A stretch of 64,000 bases of DNA from NCBI GenBank assembly GCA_017306715.1, contig JAFKHV010000008.1, forward strand, positions 78,817 to 142,816. Direction: 5' to 3'. Every line of letters starts with the position of its first letter. Within the stretch, counting starts at the first letter, position 1. This DNA is from Legionella sp. GTDB lineage: Bacteria; Pseudomonadota; Gammaproteobacteria; Legionellales; Legionellaceae. Below, in pieces: positions 51,561 to 60,461 of the stretch. The notes under the pieces are model-generated. The model did no database searches, was not told where the DNA came from, and was given only the letters and a program-made list of their open reading frames with translations. Both the position numbers and the translations under genes were made by a program.

Positions 51561-51857
51561 TCAAAAGTGTCTATTAAAATCCATAGATTGATGCAACACC
51601 CGAATCACCGCAATACCATAATGGGTCATTTTGAAAAAAATAACATGAGAACCCACATTGAAAGCCCTCAAATCCTGACGGACATAATCACATGTTCGAG
51701 AAATAAGTGGATCATCTGCAAGATGTTGGAAGCTTGTTTCAATTGCCAAAATATAATCTTCTGTTCTTTTTATTCCAAATTCGCGCTTACTATATAAATA
51801 GATTGACTCAAGATCCTCTATAGCCTTTGGAAAAAGACGATATGTTTTATTGGGCAT
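51561..51857 (-). CDS. parE: ParE-family toxin
   Basis: A 98-residue RelE/ParE-superfamily toxin (YRLFPKAIEDLESIYLYSKR, then VRQDLRAFNVGSHVIFFK, IRVLHQSMDF). ParE toxins poison DNA gyrase. It overlaps the antitoxin gene by 11 bp, in the usual parD-parE order. A plasmid addiction module. Confidence 0.9.
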   Translation of the reverse strand: MPNKTYRLFPKAIEDLESIYLYSKREFGIKRTEDYILAIETSFQHLADDPLISRTCDYVRQDLRAFNVGSHVIFFKMTHYGIAVIRVLHQSMDFNRHF

Positions 51858-52101
51858 GGGGGACTTTCTTCATTCGCTCAAGAAATTCTTCCGCGTTCCA
51901 CATTAATGGATCTCCGCTCCCTTCCCCTTCATCGATAAGATGACGCAACTGCTCAAGCTTTGATTCAGCTTGTTTTTCACGAAGCAGACGTAATGATTCT
52001 CTTAATACTTCGCTATTACTTCTATAATCACCTGAATCAACAAGAAACTGAACATAATCACGAAGTTCACTACCCAAATCAACAGTCATTGTGCGAGCCA
52101 T
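51847..52101 (-). CDS. parD: ParD-family antitoxin
   Basis: An 84-residue antitoxin with an RHH N-terminus (TMTVDLGSELRDYVQFLVDS, then YRSNSEVLRESLRLLREKQ) and an acidic C-terminal ParE-binding tail. It neutralises ParE and represses the operon, probably at the inverted repeat just upstream. Confidence 0.9.
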   Translation of the reverse strand: MARTMTVDLGSELRDYVQFLVDSGDYRSNSEVLRESLRLLREKQAESKLEQLRHLIDEGEGSGDPLMWNAEEFLERMKKVPHAQ

Positions 52102-52114
52102 AAATACCTCATCA

Positions 52115-52161
52115 ATGTAAGTAAATGTCTTACATTTAGTATATAAGACATTTGCTTACAT
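52115..52161. promoter_or_regulatory. parDE operator: 18-bp-arm inverted repeat
   Basis: ATGTAAGTAAATGTCTTA (52115-52132) and its complement with one mismatch (52144-52161), separated by 11 bp. It begins 14 bp upstream of the parD start, where autoregulation by ParD is expected. Confidence 0.7.
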
Positions 52162-52520
52162 TTCAAATCAATCATAGCTATCACTAGAGTACACTTTAGC
52201 GATAATCAGAAATCAAGAGGGTAATACCTATCATATGATTTAAATTTCTATTTTTGATAAATGACTTCCAAAGATTCTGGAATTAATTGATAAAAACAAA
52301 TTGTACTTTCGGTTTCAAATTTGAATCAACATTAAAGACATCCTCTTATACTCAAAAGAGGATGTCCTCAATGCTAGAGAGGGTTTTTGTAAGTTTTATG
52401 TTTATTTGGCAGGATTTTATAAACTTTAAATGGCATGATGAGCACCATCTAATCCTACATGAAAAAAAATATCTGTATCAAAATGCTGCTAGTTTCGCGA
52501 TGGTTTGTAAGCATTCAGGT
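52162..52520. other. Stretch without a supported gene
   Basis: Holds a perfect 11-bp hairpin (GACATCCTCTT / AAGAGGATGTC, 52337-52366) and, on the minus strand from about 52540 to 52480, a coherent frame (YAENKPECLQTIAKLAAF) that follows the truncated recombinase. An 82-codon plus-strand frame here lacks a ribosome site and familiar features and is not called. Confidence 0.4.
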
Positions 52521-53027
52521 TTATTCTCGGCATAAAGATGATACAGCTTTGATACTGACACCCTGCTCAAGCAATCGGGTAATAAAAGTGCGACGACCAG
52601 AATGAGAACTCGCACCAATTATACCAGCTTTGTCATAAAGAGATCTGAACCATTTTTGCAGCGTGCAAGGAGTAAATTCTTTTTTCCGCTGCGTTTGAAA
52701 TAATGGTTTATTAAGCTCGGAACCCACTATAGTTTTTAAGTGGTCGGTAAGTGCTGCATAAACCTTTTTATTGGTAAGATAAGCATAATGTTGTTTTTTG
52801 CCCCAATGCATGGAGCGTTTAAGACAAATTTCATCAAGAAGTCTGTATTGCTTGTCGGCAACGTCTTTTATAGTAAGCGATGCGATTTCTTTTGCACGCA
52901 GCCCCAACCCGAATGAGCAATATACAAGAGCAATATTGCGAATGGCAAATGAGCCAATTTTTGCTGCAATGAGTAGTTGTTCGAATTCAAACTCATTCAA
53001 AATTTTCGCTTTCCCTTTTTTTACCAT
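52521..53027 (-). pseudogene. Truncated tyrosine recombinase
   Basis: The 168-residue frame has the phage-integrase catalytic domain: Arg44 in GLGLRAKEIASL, and HSGRRTF with His142 and Arg145. It ends at GVSIKAVSSLCRE, before the LAGH segment and the nucleophilic Tyr, so it should be inactive. The reading after the break belongs to another frame, which points to an insertion or deletion junction near 52530. It follows the tniB-like gene on the same strand and was probably part of the same transposon. Confidence 0.75.
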
Positions 53028-53050
53028 GCCAGCACCACCATAAAAATAGA

Positions 53051-53917
53051 TTAAGTATTACCAATTAACAAACATTCTCTTGCTGCCAATACCACTTCAT
53101 TAGTGATATATTGCAATTGATTCAACTTTAATAGTCGATCAATTTGCATAAATAACCGATTTAGTAATCGAAAATTACCATTAGTGATGCGCATAATGGA
53201 TGCCATCGCCTCATGATCAGAAAATTCCCCTTGCTTTAATTTAAGCCCTAATTTTCGCCAGTTATGTTCTAGGGTAAATAACATTTCTTCCTTGGAAAGT
53301 GGTTTGTATTCATGAGAAAATCCTATTCGTGAATAAAGTTGTGAATACCTCGATAATCTTTTTTCCAGCCCTGGCATACCAATAAATACAATGGAAATAC
53401 CCCTGTCATCGTATAACGATCTTAATAATTCCAATGCAGAGAAACTAAGTCGTTCCGTTTCATCAATGATTATTAGTTTGCAGTAATTTTTCGATGATAA
53501 TTTTAGCGTTTTAATAAAGTTCTCTTTTTCTTCTTGATTTAATTGGGTTTGTTCATCGAACATTTTATTTGCTTGTGCAGCTTGAACTACACGATCAAAA
53601 TAACAAATGTTCTGATTCAAGGTATTTAGCATTTGAAGAGAAGATAGCGGGGCGATTGGAGTATAAAAAATGGTCGTGCAGTTACTGAGTTCCGTTGGTA
53701 CATGACGATTGTCTTCAATTGCATATCCATTCGGGTTTGCAGACAAGATTAGCTTACGCTTGCTGTAATGCTCTGCAGATTGCGTTTTACCAACCCCGGG
53801 AGATCCATAACAAATGCCAATGTATTTATATTCGACGCAAGCATCACAAAACTCCTCAAATCGCTGATATCCCTTGGTTTCTAAAAACATATCATCCATG
53901 TCAGGTAGCTCATTCAT
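53051..53917 (-). CDS. tniB: TniB-like AAA+ transposition ATPase
   Basis: A 288-residue AAA+ ATPase of the MuB/TniB/TnsC group. Walker A GSPGVGKT (38-45), Walker B KLIIIDETERLS, sensor region FIGMPGLEKRLSRYSQLYSR. It would choose the target and activate the transposase. It overlaps tniA by 8 bp. No TniQ was found. Confidence 0.87.
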   Translation of the reverse strand: MNELPDMDDMFLETKGYQRFEEFCDACVEYKYIGICYGSPGVGKTQSAEHYSKRKLILSANPNGYAIEDNRHVPTELSNCTTIFYTPIAPLSSLQMLNTLNQNICYFDRVVQAAQANKMFDEQTQLNQEEKENFIKTLKLSSKNYCKLIIIDETERLSFSALELLRSLYDDRGISIVFIGMPGLEKRLSRYSQLYSRIGFSHEYKPLSKEEMLFTLEHNWRKLGLKLKQGEFSDHEAMASIMRITNGNFRLLNRLFMQIDRLLKLNQLQYITNEVVLAARECLLIGNT

Positions 53918-55349
53918 GCTTATACATCTTTATTTTGACATGGCTAGCTTTTTTTTGTTGTTCGATAGGTGGTATTGGCGTTGGTTTTCCGGTTATTTTT
54001 GTTGGATTTTTTAACAAGGCATCTACAATTGAACACCGCTCGCTGATATTGTCTCGTAATTCTTTCCTTCGAGCATTTCTCGCCTGGATAATTTCTTTCA
54101 AGCTGACTGTCCCAGTGTCTAGTTCCTGTGAAATTGCGCGGCACAAAAAACTACCCTTGTGAAACACGCGAATTACGGCAAGATCCCTTGGATCATAACG
54201 AATGATGACATCCTCGCCCACAAAGCCCGCAAGGGTTGTAGAAAAATAACGGAATCCTTGAAATTTTATGCCATCTCTGTGAACTCTTCTTGGTTTTGCT
54301 ACCATCAATAATAATGAATCCAGAGACTCTTGTGTTTCAGGGATCTGGGGTAAAAAACAATTGCTTTGCCATTTAATGATTGGCGCAGCTTTGGTTGAAC
54401 TATGTGGCTGGTTATTGTATTCATCCAACATAAATAATTTTAGTTTTAATTCAAGTTCTTCAAGCGTCAAGCATTCATTATTTTTTACAGAAGTACCTGG
54501 TTGCACGTATCCAGGTAAGTCTTGAAGAACGCGTTGATTTATAGTTGCAAAAAATCGCTCAATCTTTCCGCGACCACGGGGTTTGCCGATAGTCGAAAAA
54601 ATCAATTGTATTTTTAATGAGACACAAACTTCTTCAATATGATGGGATGTAAAATCGCAACCATGATCGGTATACATGATTTCAGGAATGCCGCAGATAG
54701 GCCACTGCTTCTCATTTTTTATCCATATCGCCTGACGCAACGCTAACGATGTTTGTAGTGATGATGGAGCATGAAAACTTAAATAATATCCAGCAATGCC
54801 CCTACTGTAATCATCCATAATAACTGTGAGCCATGGTCGTTTAATCCCACCTTTATCATCAAGCACGTAGATATCAAGCAATGTATGATCCGCTTGCCAT
54901 ATTTCATTTGCCCTCGAGGCCTCTCTGATATAAAGAAGATCATATTTTTGCTGGTATGGTTTTATACCTTCGTGCGCAAGGCTGATGAGATCAGGGGAGA
55001 TATTATTAACAATCTTTGAAACAACGGCATAGCTAGGTATTGGCAGCCCATTATCTTTGGTATGACGCACTATTTGTCGATGGATTGCAGCAACGCTACG
55101 TTTTGGTTTTTGCAGAGCTAACCCTTCAATTACTTGCGCCAAATTTTCTGTTAGTTGGCGATGGCACCCCTTATCATTACGCGCTTTAGATTTTAATCCG
55201 TCTAACCCATGGACTTTGTATTGGTCTATCCACCGATGCAAACTCCTAATCGAGATACCTGAATCCTTCGCGATAGAAATCAGAGTCGCCTTATCTTCTA
55301 AATACAACTGAATGACTTTAAATTTATCAAAAGCGCTCTTTTTGCTCAT
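53910..55349 (-). CDS. tniA: TniA-like DDE transposase
   Basis: A 479-residue transposase. N-terminal helix-turn-helix (LISIAKDSGISIRSLHRWID), an rve/DDE core with Asp154 (QADHT), Asp228 (YTDHG) and Glu264 (GKIERFF), and a Mu-C-like beta domain (GFVGEDVIIRYDPRDLAVIR). It cuts and joins the transposon ends. Forms a Tn5053/Tn552-style module with TniB. Start 55349 is near an ATG without a clear ribosome site. Confidence 0.9.
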   Translation of the reverse strand: MSKKSAFDKFKVIQLYLEDKATLISIAKDSGISIRSLHRWIDQYKVHGLDGLKSKARNDKGCHRQLTENLAQVIEGLALQKPKRSVAAIHRQIVRHTKDNGLPIPSYAVVSKIVNNISPDLISLAHEGIKPYQQKYDLLYIREASRANEIWQADHTLLDIYVLDDKGGIKRPWLTVIMDDYSRGIAGYYLSFHAPSSLQTSLALRQAIWIKNEKQWPICGIPEIMYTDHGCDFTSHHIEEVCVSLKIQLIFSTIGKPRGRGKIERFFATINQRVLQDLPGYVQPGTSVKNNECLTLEELELKLKLFMLDEYNNQPHSSTKAAPIIKWQSNCFLPQIPETQESLDSLLLMVAKPRRVHRDGIKFQGFRYFSTTLAGFVGEDVIIRYDPRDLAVIRVFHKGSFLCRAISQELDTGTVSLKEIIQARNARRKELRDNISERCSIVDALLKNPTKITGKPTPIPPIEQQKKASHVKIKMYKHE

Positions 55350-55594
55350 ATATACTTAAAAACTCCAAATAAGGATTTATGTTGTACTTTGTGATCAAGA
55401 TAAAAATATATTGATTGTTAAATACTTTATTTGGCAAATATTATACTTTACCTTTTTTATTTTGTATACTACATAACGACCGTTTTTATGCACATGTTTT
55501 ATTATCGTCTTACACTTTATAAATCTATATTAGTATGTATAATTAAATCTATTATTTAAGGTTAAACATTAACGGACTATTTTTTGAGTAAATT
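55350..55594. other. Divergent region between tniA and resolvase
   Basis: AT-rich 245 bp. CCAAATAA (about 55366) and TTATTTGG (about 55427) form an inverted pair. It should contain promoters for both genes and the res site of the resolvase. No clear transposon end was fixed. Confidence 0.4.
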
Positions 55595-56218
55595 ATGCCC
55601 AAAACTATTGCATATATTCGTGCTTCAACAGATAAACAAGATTTGAACAATCAAAAACTTGAGATTTTTGAATTCGCCAAAATAAATAAACTTGAAGTGG
55701 ATGATTTTATCCAGATGACTATTTCAAGTAGAAAAACCACCAAAGAGCGCCGCATCGATGAAATGATCTCAGTATTAGATGATGCCGATACACTTATCGT
55801 CACTGAACTCAGTCGATTGGGACGAAGCACTGCGGAAGTCATAGGATTAGTTAATGAGTTAATTAAAAAAAAAGTGAGGGTGATTGCTATTAAGCAAAAT
55901 TTGGACATGAAACAACATGACATGACATCAAAAGTGATGATTACCTTGTTTTCACTCTTTGCTGAGCTTGAACGTGATCTTATAAGTCTCAGAACAAAGG
56001 AAGCACTTGCCAGCAAAAAAATGCAAGGAATTCAATTGGGCAAACCCAAAGGAACAATCCAGAAAAGTAAATTTGATAAGGATAGTGATAAAATTAAAGA
56101 GTTATTGGCATTAGGGTTATCCGTCAGGAAAATTGCAACATTTTTGGGCTATAGTAATCATATTGGTCTTAATACTTATATTAAGAAAAGAGAGTTACGT
56201 TCAGCGGAAATGGCTTAG
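55595..56218 (+). CDS. Serine resolvase/invertase
   Basis: A 207-residue small serine recombinase. Nucleophile Ser11 in AYIRASTDKQ, the ELSRLGRS motif, LFSLFAELERDLISLRTKEA and a C-terminal helix-turn-helix (ELLALGLSVRKIATFLGYSN). It resolves transposition cointegrates. It is divergent from tniA. Its last residues (HIGLNTYIKKRELR) are repeated in a remnant at 60462. Confidence 0.9.
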   Translation: MPKTIAYIRASTDKQDLNNQKLEIFEFAKINKLEVDDFIQMTISSRKTTKERRIDEMISVLDDADTLIVTELSRLGRSTAEVIGLVNELIKKKVRVIAIKQNLDMKQHDMTSKVMITLFSLFAELERDLISLRTKEALASKKMQGIQLGKPKGTIQKSKFDKDSDKIKELLALGLSVRKIATFLGYSNHIGLNTYIKKRELRSAEMA

Positions 56219-56235
56219 TTTATTGAGGGAGCAAG

Positions 56236-56355
56236 ATGAAAGATATTATTATTCCCAGCGATGTATCTTTTAATGATCTTAAATTAACTACCTCAGAATA
56301 CGTGAAAGACAACCCGACACGCTTGAAAGGTATCACAAGTCATGGTGCCTTTTAA
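56236..56355 (+). CDS. Small protein downstream of resolvase, 39 residues
   Basis: An ATG with a good GAGGGA site, 17 bp after the resolvase stop. Reads MKDIIIPSDVSFNDLKLTTS and ends SHGAF. No family. It may be a small real protein or the start of a gene cut by rearrangement, as no continuation is seen. Confidence 0.4.
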   Translation: MKDIIIPSDVSFNDLKLTTSEYVKDNPTRLKGITSHGAF

Positions 56356-56403
56356 TGCAAACACCCTGGTTTCTCATCCCTTCCATTTTGCACCTGAGTA
56401 TAT

Positions 56404-56431
56404 TTGACTTTTCTCATGAATAGAATATAAT
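56404..56431 (+). promoter_or_regulatory. Strong sigma-70-like promoter
   Basis: TTGACT, 16-bp spacer, TATAAT, facing right. The region downstream has no plus-strand gene for several kilobases; it would transcribe a GC-rich structured stretch and then antisense to the DUF3800 gene. Confidence 0.55.
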
Positions 56432-56437
56432 AATAGA

Positions 56438-56500
56438 TAAGTGGATCGGGGAATCTCGGTCGGCGTTAACGCCTCGGTGAAGATCGGGGCTTTTCGCTTT
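56438..56500 (+). ncRNA. Putative small structured RNA
   Basis: Follows the promoter at 56404. It holds a perfect GGCGTTAACGCC palindrome (56462-56473) between two direct copies of GATCGGGG (56444 and 56482), then CTTTTCGCTTTTT. Much more GC-rich than the surroundings. A small RNA or leader is possible; it may also be the end of a mobile element. Confidence 0.35.
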
Positions 56501-57244
56501 TTAAGGGAAACGTTTTAAACCCCATCCTTCTTTTTTACCATTCCCATTACGATAAAATTTTTTCTCGATTAAGTGATATGCTCTATTTTCCTGTTTTGGA
56601 TCAAGTGTATATCGACCAATTGGGCGAGCAATTAAGTCGGCAAGTTGTAGGCCGCAAGAGTTTGTTTTTTTATCAGCTAGAATCATATCAAAAGGTAATC
56701 GCACTCCCCAATAATTGGAACCATCGCATACTCGCCTAAATTCCAGTTCTAAATCGTTATCTTCTTTTTTGCCTCTACATTCAAAGATAATATGTGTTCT
56801 AAGTTGGCCTTGTTGTTTTTCCTTTAAAAAAGTATAAATTCGCTCCAATCCAAAACCCAGTGCTAAATGATAAGGATTTGCTGGATCTGCATACTTATTT
56901 TTAAGAGATTTTTTTTCAATAACCATACTAATAACAGTAAATGGAGCGTCATTTATAAGCTCATTGAGATCGTCCATAAAAGTATGGCGGGTTTCTTCAT
57001 TTACTAAAATAACAAATTCTTTTTTGGCCTTGCGAATATCATGTTCATGTAATAAAACCATATCATGACCAAAATAATTAAATTTAAATTTTTTTATAGC
57101 GGAACTAACAGTATGAGCATAATCCCGTTTATTAAAAATACAAAAAGCCAAAACGAAAACAGGGTAATTGGGATCAATTGATTCCAAACTATGATCGCCA
57201 CTTTCATCTACATAAATGATATAATCACTAAATCCAGCATCCAT
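56501..57244 (-). CDS. DUF3800 protein (RNase H-like)
   Basis: A 247-residue protein if started at MDAGFSD (57244); an upstream ATG at 57301 would add 19 residues. YIIYVDESGDH near the N-terminus and SCGLQLADLIARPIGRY near the C-terminus are the acidic motifs of DUF3800, thought to have an RNase H-like fold. Function unknown; it is common in defence islands and mobile elements. It stands between the resolvase and the mer operon. Confidence 0.85.
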   Translation of the reverse strand: MDAGFSDYIIYVDESGDHSLESIDPNYPVFVLAFCIFNKRDYAHTVSSAIKKFKFNYFGHDMVLLHEHDIRKAKKEFVILVNEETRHTFMDDLNELINDAPFTVISMVIEKKSLKNKYADPANPYHLALGFGLERIYTFLKEKQQGQLRTHIIFECRGKKEDNDLELEFRRVCDGSNYWGVRLPFDMILADKKTNSCGLQLADLIARPIGRYTLDPKQENRAYHLIEKKFYRNGNGKKEGWGLKRFP

Positions 57245-57376
57245 AAAGCGTAGTTCCAAAAAGTCATTAAATATTTTTATACTAAAGGTCCATTTTAACA
57301 TGCTTAGATAAGATTAAGCGTTTATTATTGACTGATTTTGTATCTGACTCATTGAATTCAGTAAGCCCTTTATCAA

Positions 57377-57409
57377 ACTAATCGTATAACAAATCATTAT
57401 ACGATTAGT
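57377..57409 (-). terminator. Hairpin downstream of merA
   Basis: Perfect 13-bp arms (ACTAATCGTATAA and complement) with a 7-bp loop, 27 bp past the merA stop. A terminator of the mer operon or an operator of the DUF3800 gene; the T-run is poor. Confidence 0.45.
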
Positions 57410-57435
57410 AATTAACGCATAGATTCCCAATATGC

Positions 57436-58875
57436 CTATCCAGCACAACAGGATAATTTGTTAACATCTTTATCAAAAGATAATGCAGCAAGTTTTACAC
57501 CCTCAACTCCGGTCAGATAAGGAAATAATGTATTTGCTAAATCTTTAATGGTAAATTGTGCTTTTAATGCAATAACAATAGTCTGTATTAAGTCACCTGC
57601 TTCAGGAGATAAAATATGGGCGCCTAGTAGCTTATCGGTTTTTTTATCAGCAACGAGCTTGATTAACCCTCTTGTGTCTCTAGCCACAAAAAAACGAGGA
57701 ACATGCTCAAGACCAAGGACACTGACTTTTACTTCATAACCAGCCAATTTGGCACTTGCTTCTGTATAACCAACATCAGCCACTTGTGGATCAGTAAATA
57801 TTACGGTAGGCATAGTTGAATTGTCATAGCAATGCTGATTACCCTCGAGTGCATTTAATGCAGCTAATTTAGCACCATATGCTGCCATATAAACAAACAT
57901 ATCAACCCCTGTTACATCACCGACAGCATAAATATGATCACGACTGCTTTGCATGTACTGATTCACTCGTATGCCACCATTGTCGGCTAAAATAATGTCT
58001 GATTCGTTTAACCCAAAACCTGAAGTATTTGGAGTACGGCCTGTTGCGATAAGGACTTGCTCTGCTTCAATAATGCGGGTATCGCCGTCCTTGTCATGGG
58101 TTAGACGAATATAACCATCAATTTCCTCTATTTTCTGATAACCTATGCCCTGACACACATCAATGCCTTCTTGCTGCAGATAATGCGTAAGAGCCATACT
58201 TATTTCTGGTTCACTAGTTGGAACAAGACGAGAGCGGCAACAAATGGTGACTTTAGTGCCTGCACGTGCAAACATCTGCCCTAATTCAACGCCAACGACC
58301 CCGCCACCAATCACTAATAATGATTTAGGTTGATTGTGTAAATCCAATGCTGTTGTACTTGTTAGATAAGGAATTTGATGTATACCATCGATAGGAGGTA
58401 TGGATGCTGAAGCTCCAGTCGCAATGATAACCGATGTGGGGGTATAGAGCTGATTACCTACCATTACACCATGATTCACAATGCGCGCCTGCTCTTTTAC
58501 ATAATTAATATTTTTATAAGCTTGCAATACATCAACATACTTGGTTACCCTTAGTGTATCCACCAGTGCTTGTTTTTGTTGAATTAATTCATACCAGTTA
58601 CTGAGTTTGCCACTTGCTTCAATGCCATCAAAACGCGAGGCCTGATTCGCTTGATGTATTGTTTCTGTTGCCCTAATCATGTTTTTTGAAGGGACGCAAC
58701 CTACATTAACACAGGTTCCGCCAAGGATGCCATTATCAACCATAAGGACATGTGCACCTTCTTCTGCTGCTGTAATTGCAGCGGAAAACCCAGCCGATCC
58801 AGCTCCTATAACCAAAATATCGGGTGATGTATTGGCACTTCCTATTTCATCAGGACAACTGAGGTAATCAGACAT
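57436..58875 (-). CDS. merA: Mercuric reductase MerA
   Basis: A 479-residue flavoprotein disulfide reductase (start at the ATG with GGAGA, 15 bp inside the longest frame). FAD site ILVIGAGSAGFSAA, redox pair GTCVNVGCVPSK, NADPH site LLVIGGGVVGVELG, and ATGRTPNT. The C-terminal vicinal Cys pair (LSCCAG) is the Hg(II) delivery site that separates MerA from lipoamide dehydrogenases. It lacks the N-terminal MerP-like domain. It reduces Hg(II) to volatile Hg(0) in the cytoplasm. Last gene of merRTPA. Confidence 0.94.
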   Translation of the reverse strand: MSDYLSCPDEIGSANTSPDILVIGAGSAGFSAAITAAEEGAHVLMVDNGILGGTCVNVGCVPSKNMIRATETIHQANQASRFDGIEASGKLSNWYELIQQKQALVDTLRVTKYVDVLQAYKNINYVKEQARIVNHGVMVGNQLYTPTSVIIATGASASIPPIDGIHQIPYLTSTTALDLHNQPKSLLVIGGGVVGVELGQMFARAGTKVTICCRSRLVPTSEPEISMALTHYLQQEGIDVCQGIGYQKIEEIDGYIRLTHDKDGDTRIIEAEQVLIATGRTPNTSGFGLNESDIILADNGGIRVNQYMQSSRDHIYAVGDVTGVDMFVYMAAYGAKLAALNALEGNQHCYDNSTMPTVIFTDPQVADVGYTEASAKLAGYEVKVSVLGLEHVPRFFVARDTRGLIKLVADKKTDKLLGAHILSPEAGDLIQTIVIALKAQFTIKDLANTLFPYLTGVEGVKLAALSFDKDVNKLSCCAG

Positions 58876-58889
58876 ATTGTTCTCCATCA

Positions 58890-59237
58890 TTAGGGCTGGT
58901 TGTTATTTTTTATCGAAGAGGGGTAGCCAGCATTGGTCGTTGTAGTAATCAATGACTTAATTGTTACTTTAGTTGGATCATAAGTAATTGTGGCTGATTT
59001 AGTCTTAACTGATGTTTCAACCTTATATACACCTGGTAGCTTCCCAAGACTTTTTCGCACAGTATATGGACAAGTAGAACAAAACATTCCTGGAATATCA
59101 AGAGTCACAATGCTTGTTTTCAGATTACTGCTAACTGTAATTTCCTCAGCTGCTGTGGGTGCTTGCAAACTAGAGGCAAAAGTCGATACATTACCCAATA
59201 TTACGGTAATTGCTAATACGATAAATGCATTGTTCAT
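58890..59237 (-). CDS. merP: MerP-like periplasmic mercury-binding protein
   Basis: A 115-residue exported protein. Signal peptide IVLAITVILGNVSTFAS, then a heavy-metal-associated domain with GMFCSTC as the Hg site and the fold of MerP (TVRKSLGKLPGVYKVETSVK, TITYDPTKVT). It hands Hg(II) to MerT. The mature protein is a little longer than Tn21 MerP. Confidence 0.9.
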   Translation of the reverse strand: MNNAFIVLAITVILGNVSTFASSLQAPTAAEEITVSSNLKTSIVTLDIPGMFCSTCPYTVRKSLGKLPGVYKVETSVKTKSATITYDPTKVTIKSLITTTTNAGYPSSIKNNNQP

Positions 59238-59255
59238 AAATATGTCTCCTAATCG

Positions 59256-59639
59256 TTATAATCGCTCTAAAATAATTGGCGCCAGATAAGGATAAAGCAG
59301 CACAAGCCCTATAATGATTAACGCAATCCAGAGCATTATTTTATTGATGCGATCTGAGGCTGACATCGCACAAAAAGTACCTTGTTTGCAATCGGAATGA
59401 TTGGGTTTGCGATAAACTTTCCAAAATCCAAGTGCAATCAATAGAATAGCACTAGTTAAAAAATAGGGTTTATAGGACTCCATTGCCGTTAAACTACTTA
59501 TCCAAGCTCCACTTATACCCAAACTAAACAATATTAAAGGCGCAATGCAACACAAAGTCGAAGCAATCGCCGCAGCGGTTCCCGAGAGCAATATCCATTT
59601 AATACTATTACGCTTTACATACTTTGCTTCATTCATCAT
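59256..59639 (-). CDS. merT: MerT mercuric ion transporter
   Basis: A 127-residue inner-membrane protein (start chosen at ATG 59639 for its GGAGA site; the longest frame starts at 59666). Three hydrophobic segments. Cys pair in the first helix (ASTLCCIAPLILFSLG) and a second in the loop (CKQGTFC), the MerT relay. It takes Hg(II) from MerP into the cell for MerA. Confidence 0.9.
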   Translation of the reverse strand: MMNEAKYVKRNSIKWILLSGTAAAIASTLCCIAPLILFSLGISGAWISSLTAMESYKPYFLTSAILLIALGFWKVYRKPNHSDCKQGTFCAMSASDRINKIMLWIALIIIGLVLLYPYLAPIILERL

Positions 59640-59677
59640 GTATCTCCAGGCTATATAGTGAGACAAATAAAAAGCCG

Positions 59678-60094
59678 TTATTCTCCTTTTGAATCAATCA
59701 TATCTAATAAAGGACATTCATTAGCCAACACATTGTTTCCACTAGCATTACAAGCCATTATTAAATCTTTGAGAGCTTTTTTAACAGTCCTAAGTTCCTT
59801 TTCTTTTTCTTCAATCAGGGCAATTTTTGCTTCGGCCTGTTTTCTCACATCAGAACACTTGGCTGTATCTGACAAACGAAGATCTAATAATTCCTTGATT
59901 TCTTTTAAAGTAAAATCAAGACGCTGTACTTGTCGAATAAACTTCAGTCGCTCCAAACTAGTCTCGCTATAAAGCCGGTATCCAGCTTTTGTTCGTCCCA
60001 CCGGTAATAATATGCCGAGCACCTCATAATAGCGTATTGTATCTATGCCTACACCGCCATTTTTAGCTAGTTCACCAATGCTTAGCGAAACCAT
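59678..60094 (-). CDS. merR: MerR-family mercury-responsive regulator
   Basis: A 138-residue MerR (start at ATG 60094 with GGAGAG; an upstream ATG at 60106 would lie at the expected transcription start). Winged helix at the N-terminus (LSIGELAKNGGVGIDTIRYY), dimer helix, and three cysteines in the right regions (KCSDV; CNASGNNVLANEC), as in Hg-binding MerR, though the last two are 12 apart instead of 9 in Tn501. It represses and, with Hg, activates by DNA twisting. Unlike Tn21 it is co-directional with merTPA. Confidence 0.88.
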   Translation of the reverse strand: MVSLSIGELAKNGGVGIDTIRYYEVLGILLPVGRTKAGYRLYSETSLERLKFIRQVQRLDFTLKEIKELLDLRLSDTAKCSDVRKQAEAKIALIEEKEKELRTVKKALKDLIMACNASGNNVLANECPLLDMIDSKGE

Positions 60095-60112
60095 AACTCT
60101 CTCCATATAAAT

Positions 60113-60144
60113 AGTCTAGACTCTAGAGTATACCCAAGGGTCAA
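60113..60144 (-). promoter_or_regulatory. mer promoter and MerR-type operator
   Basis: Minus-strand -35 TTGACC and -10 TAGACT with an over-long spacer of about 20 bp. The spacer is filled by a 24-bp dyad (60119-60142; GACTCTAGAGTA facing GACCCTTGGGTA, 9 of 12 matched). The long spacer and dyad are the hallmark of MerR-family promoters. Confidence 0.75.
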
Positions 60145-60461
60145 GGGAATCATGATAGTATTTTGAAATAATATAATTATGCGATCAGACCAATGATGAT
60201 AGATCAAAACAAAACTCGCACGGAGATTATGATTTCAGAAGGTTATAAGGTGAAAATGACAGGAATTATTCGTTAGATAATATTATGGTTTAGAGGCGAA
60301 ATTGTAGTAAATTAAAGCAAAGTCGTATTTCCAGTTCGCATTAGTACTGAGTCTGTAATTTAAGCCGAAATTGGATGAAGTTTTAAAGAGAGACGCTTTA
60401 CTTTTTGAAAATAAAGCGATACTTAATTCAGATAAACTAACTGCTGGGCAGCTCTTAGCCT
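60145..60461. other. Stretch without a gene between mer and ars parts
   Basis: About 300 bp, no gene. A few short frames look like decayed transposon sequence, leading into the resolvase remnant. Confidence 0.4.

Noticed and set aside
52287..52535. 82-codon plus-strand reading frame
   Set aside because: No ribosome site and no family features. It crosses a perfect hairpin and the junction of the truncated recombinase.
57436..58875. Dihydrolipoamide dehydrogenase
   Set aside because: The C-terminal Cys-Cys pair and the merR, merT and merP neighbours indicate mercuric reductase.
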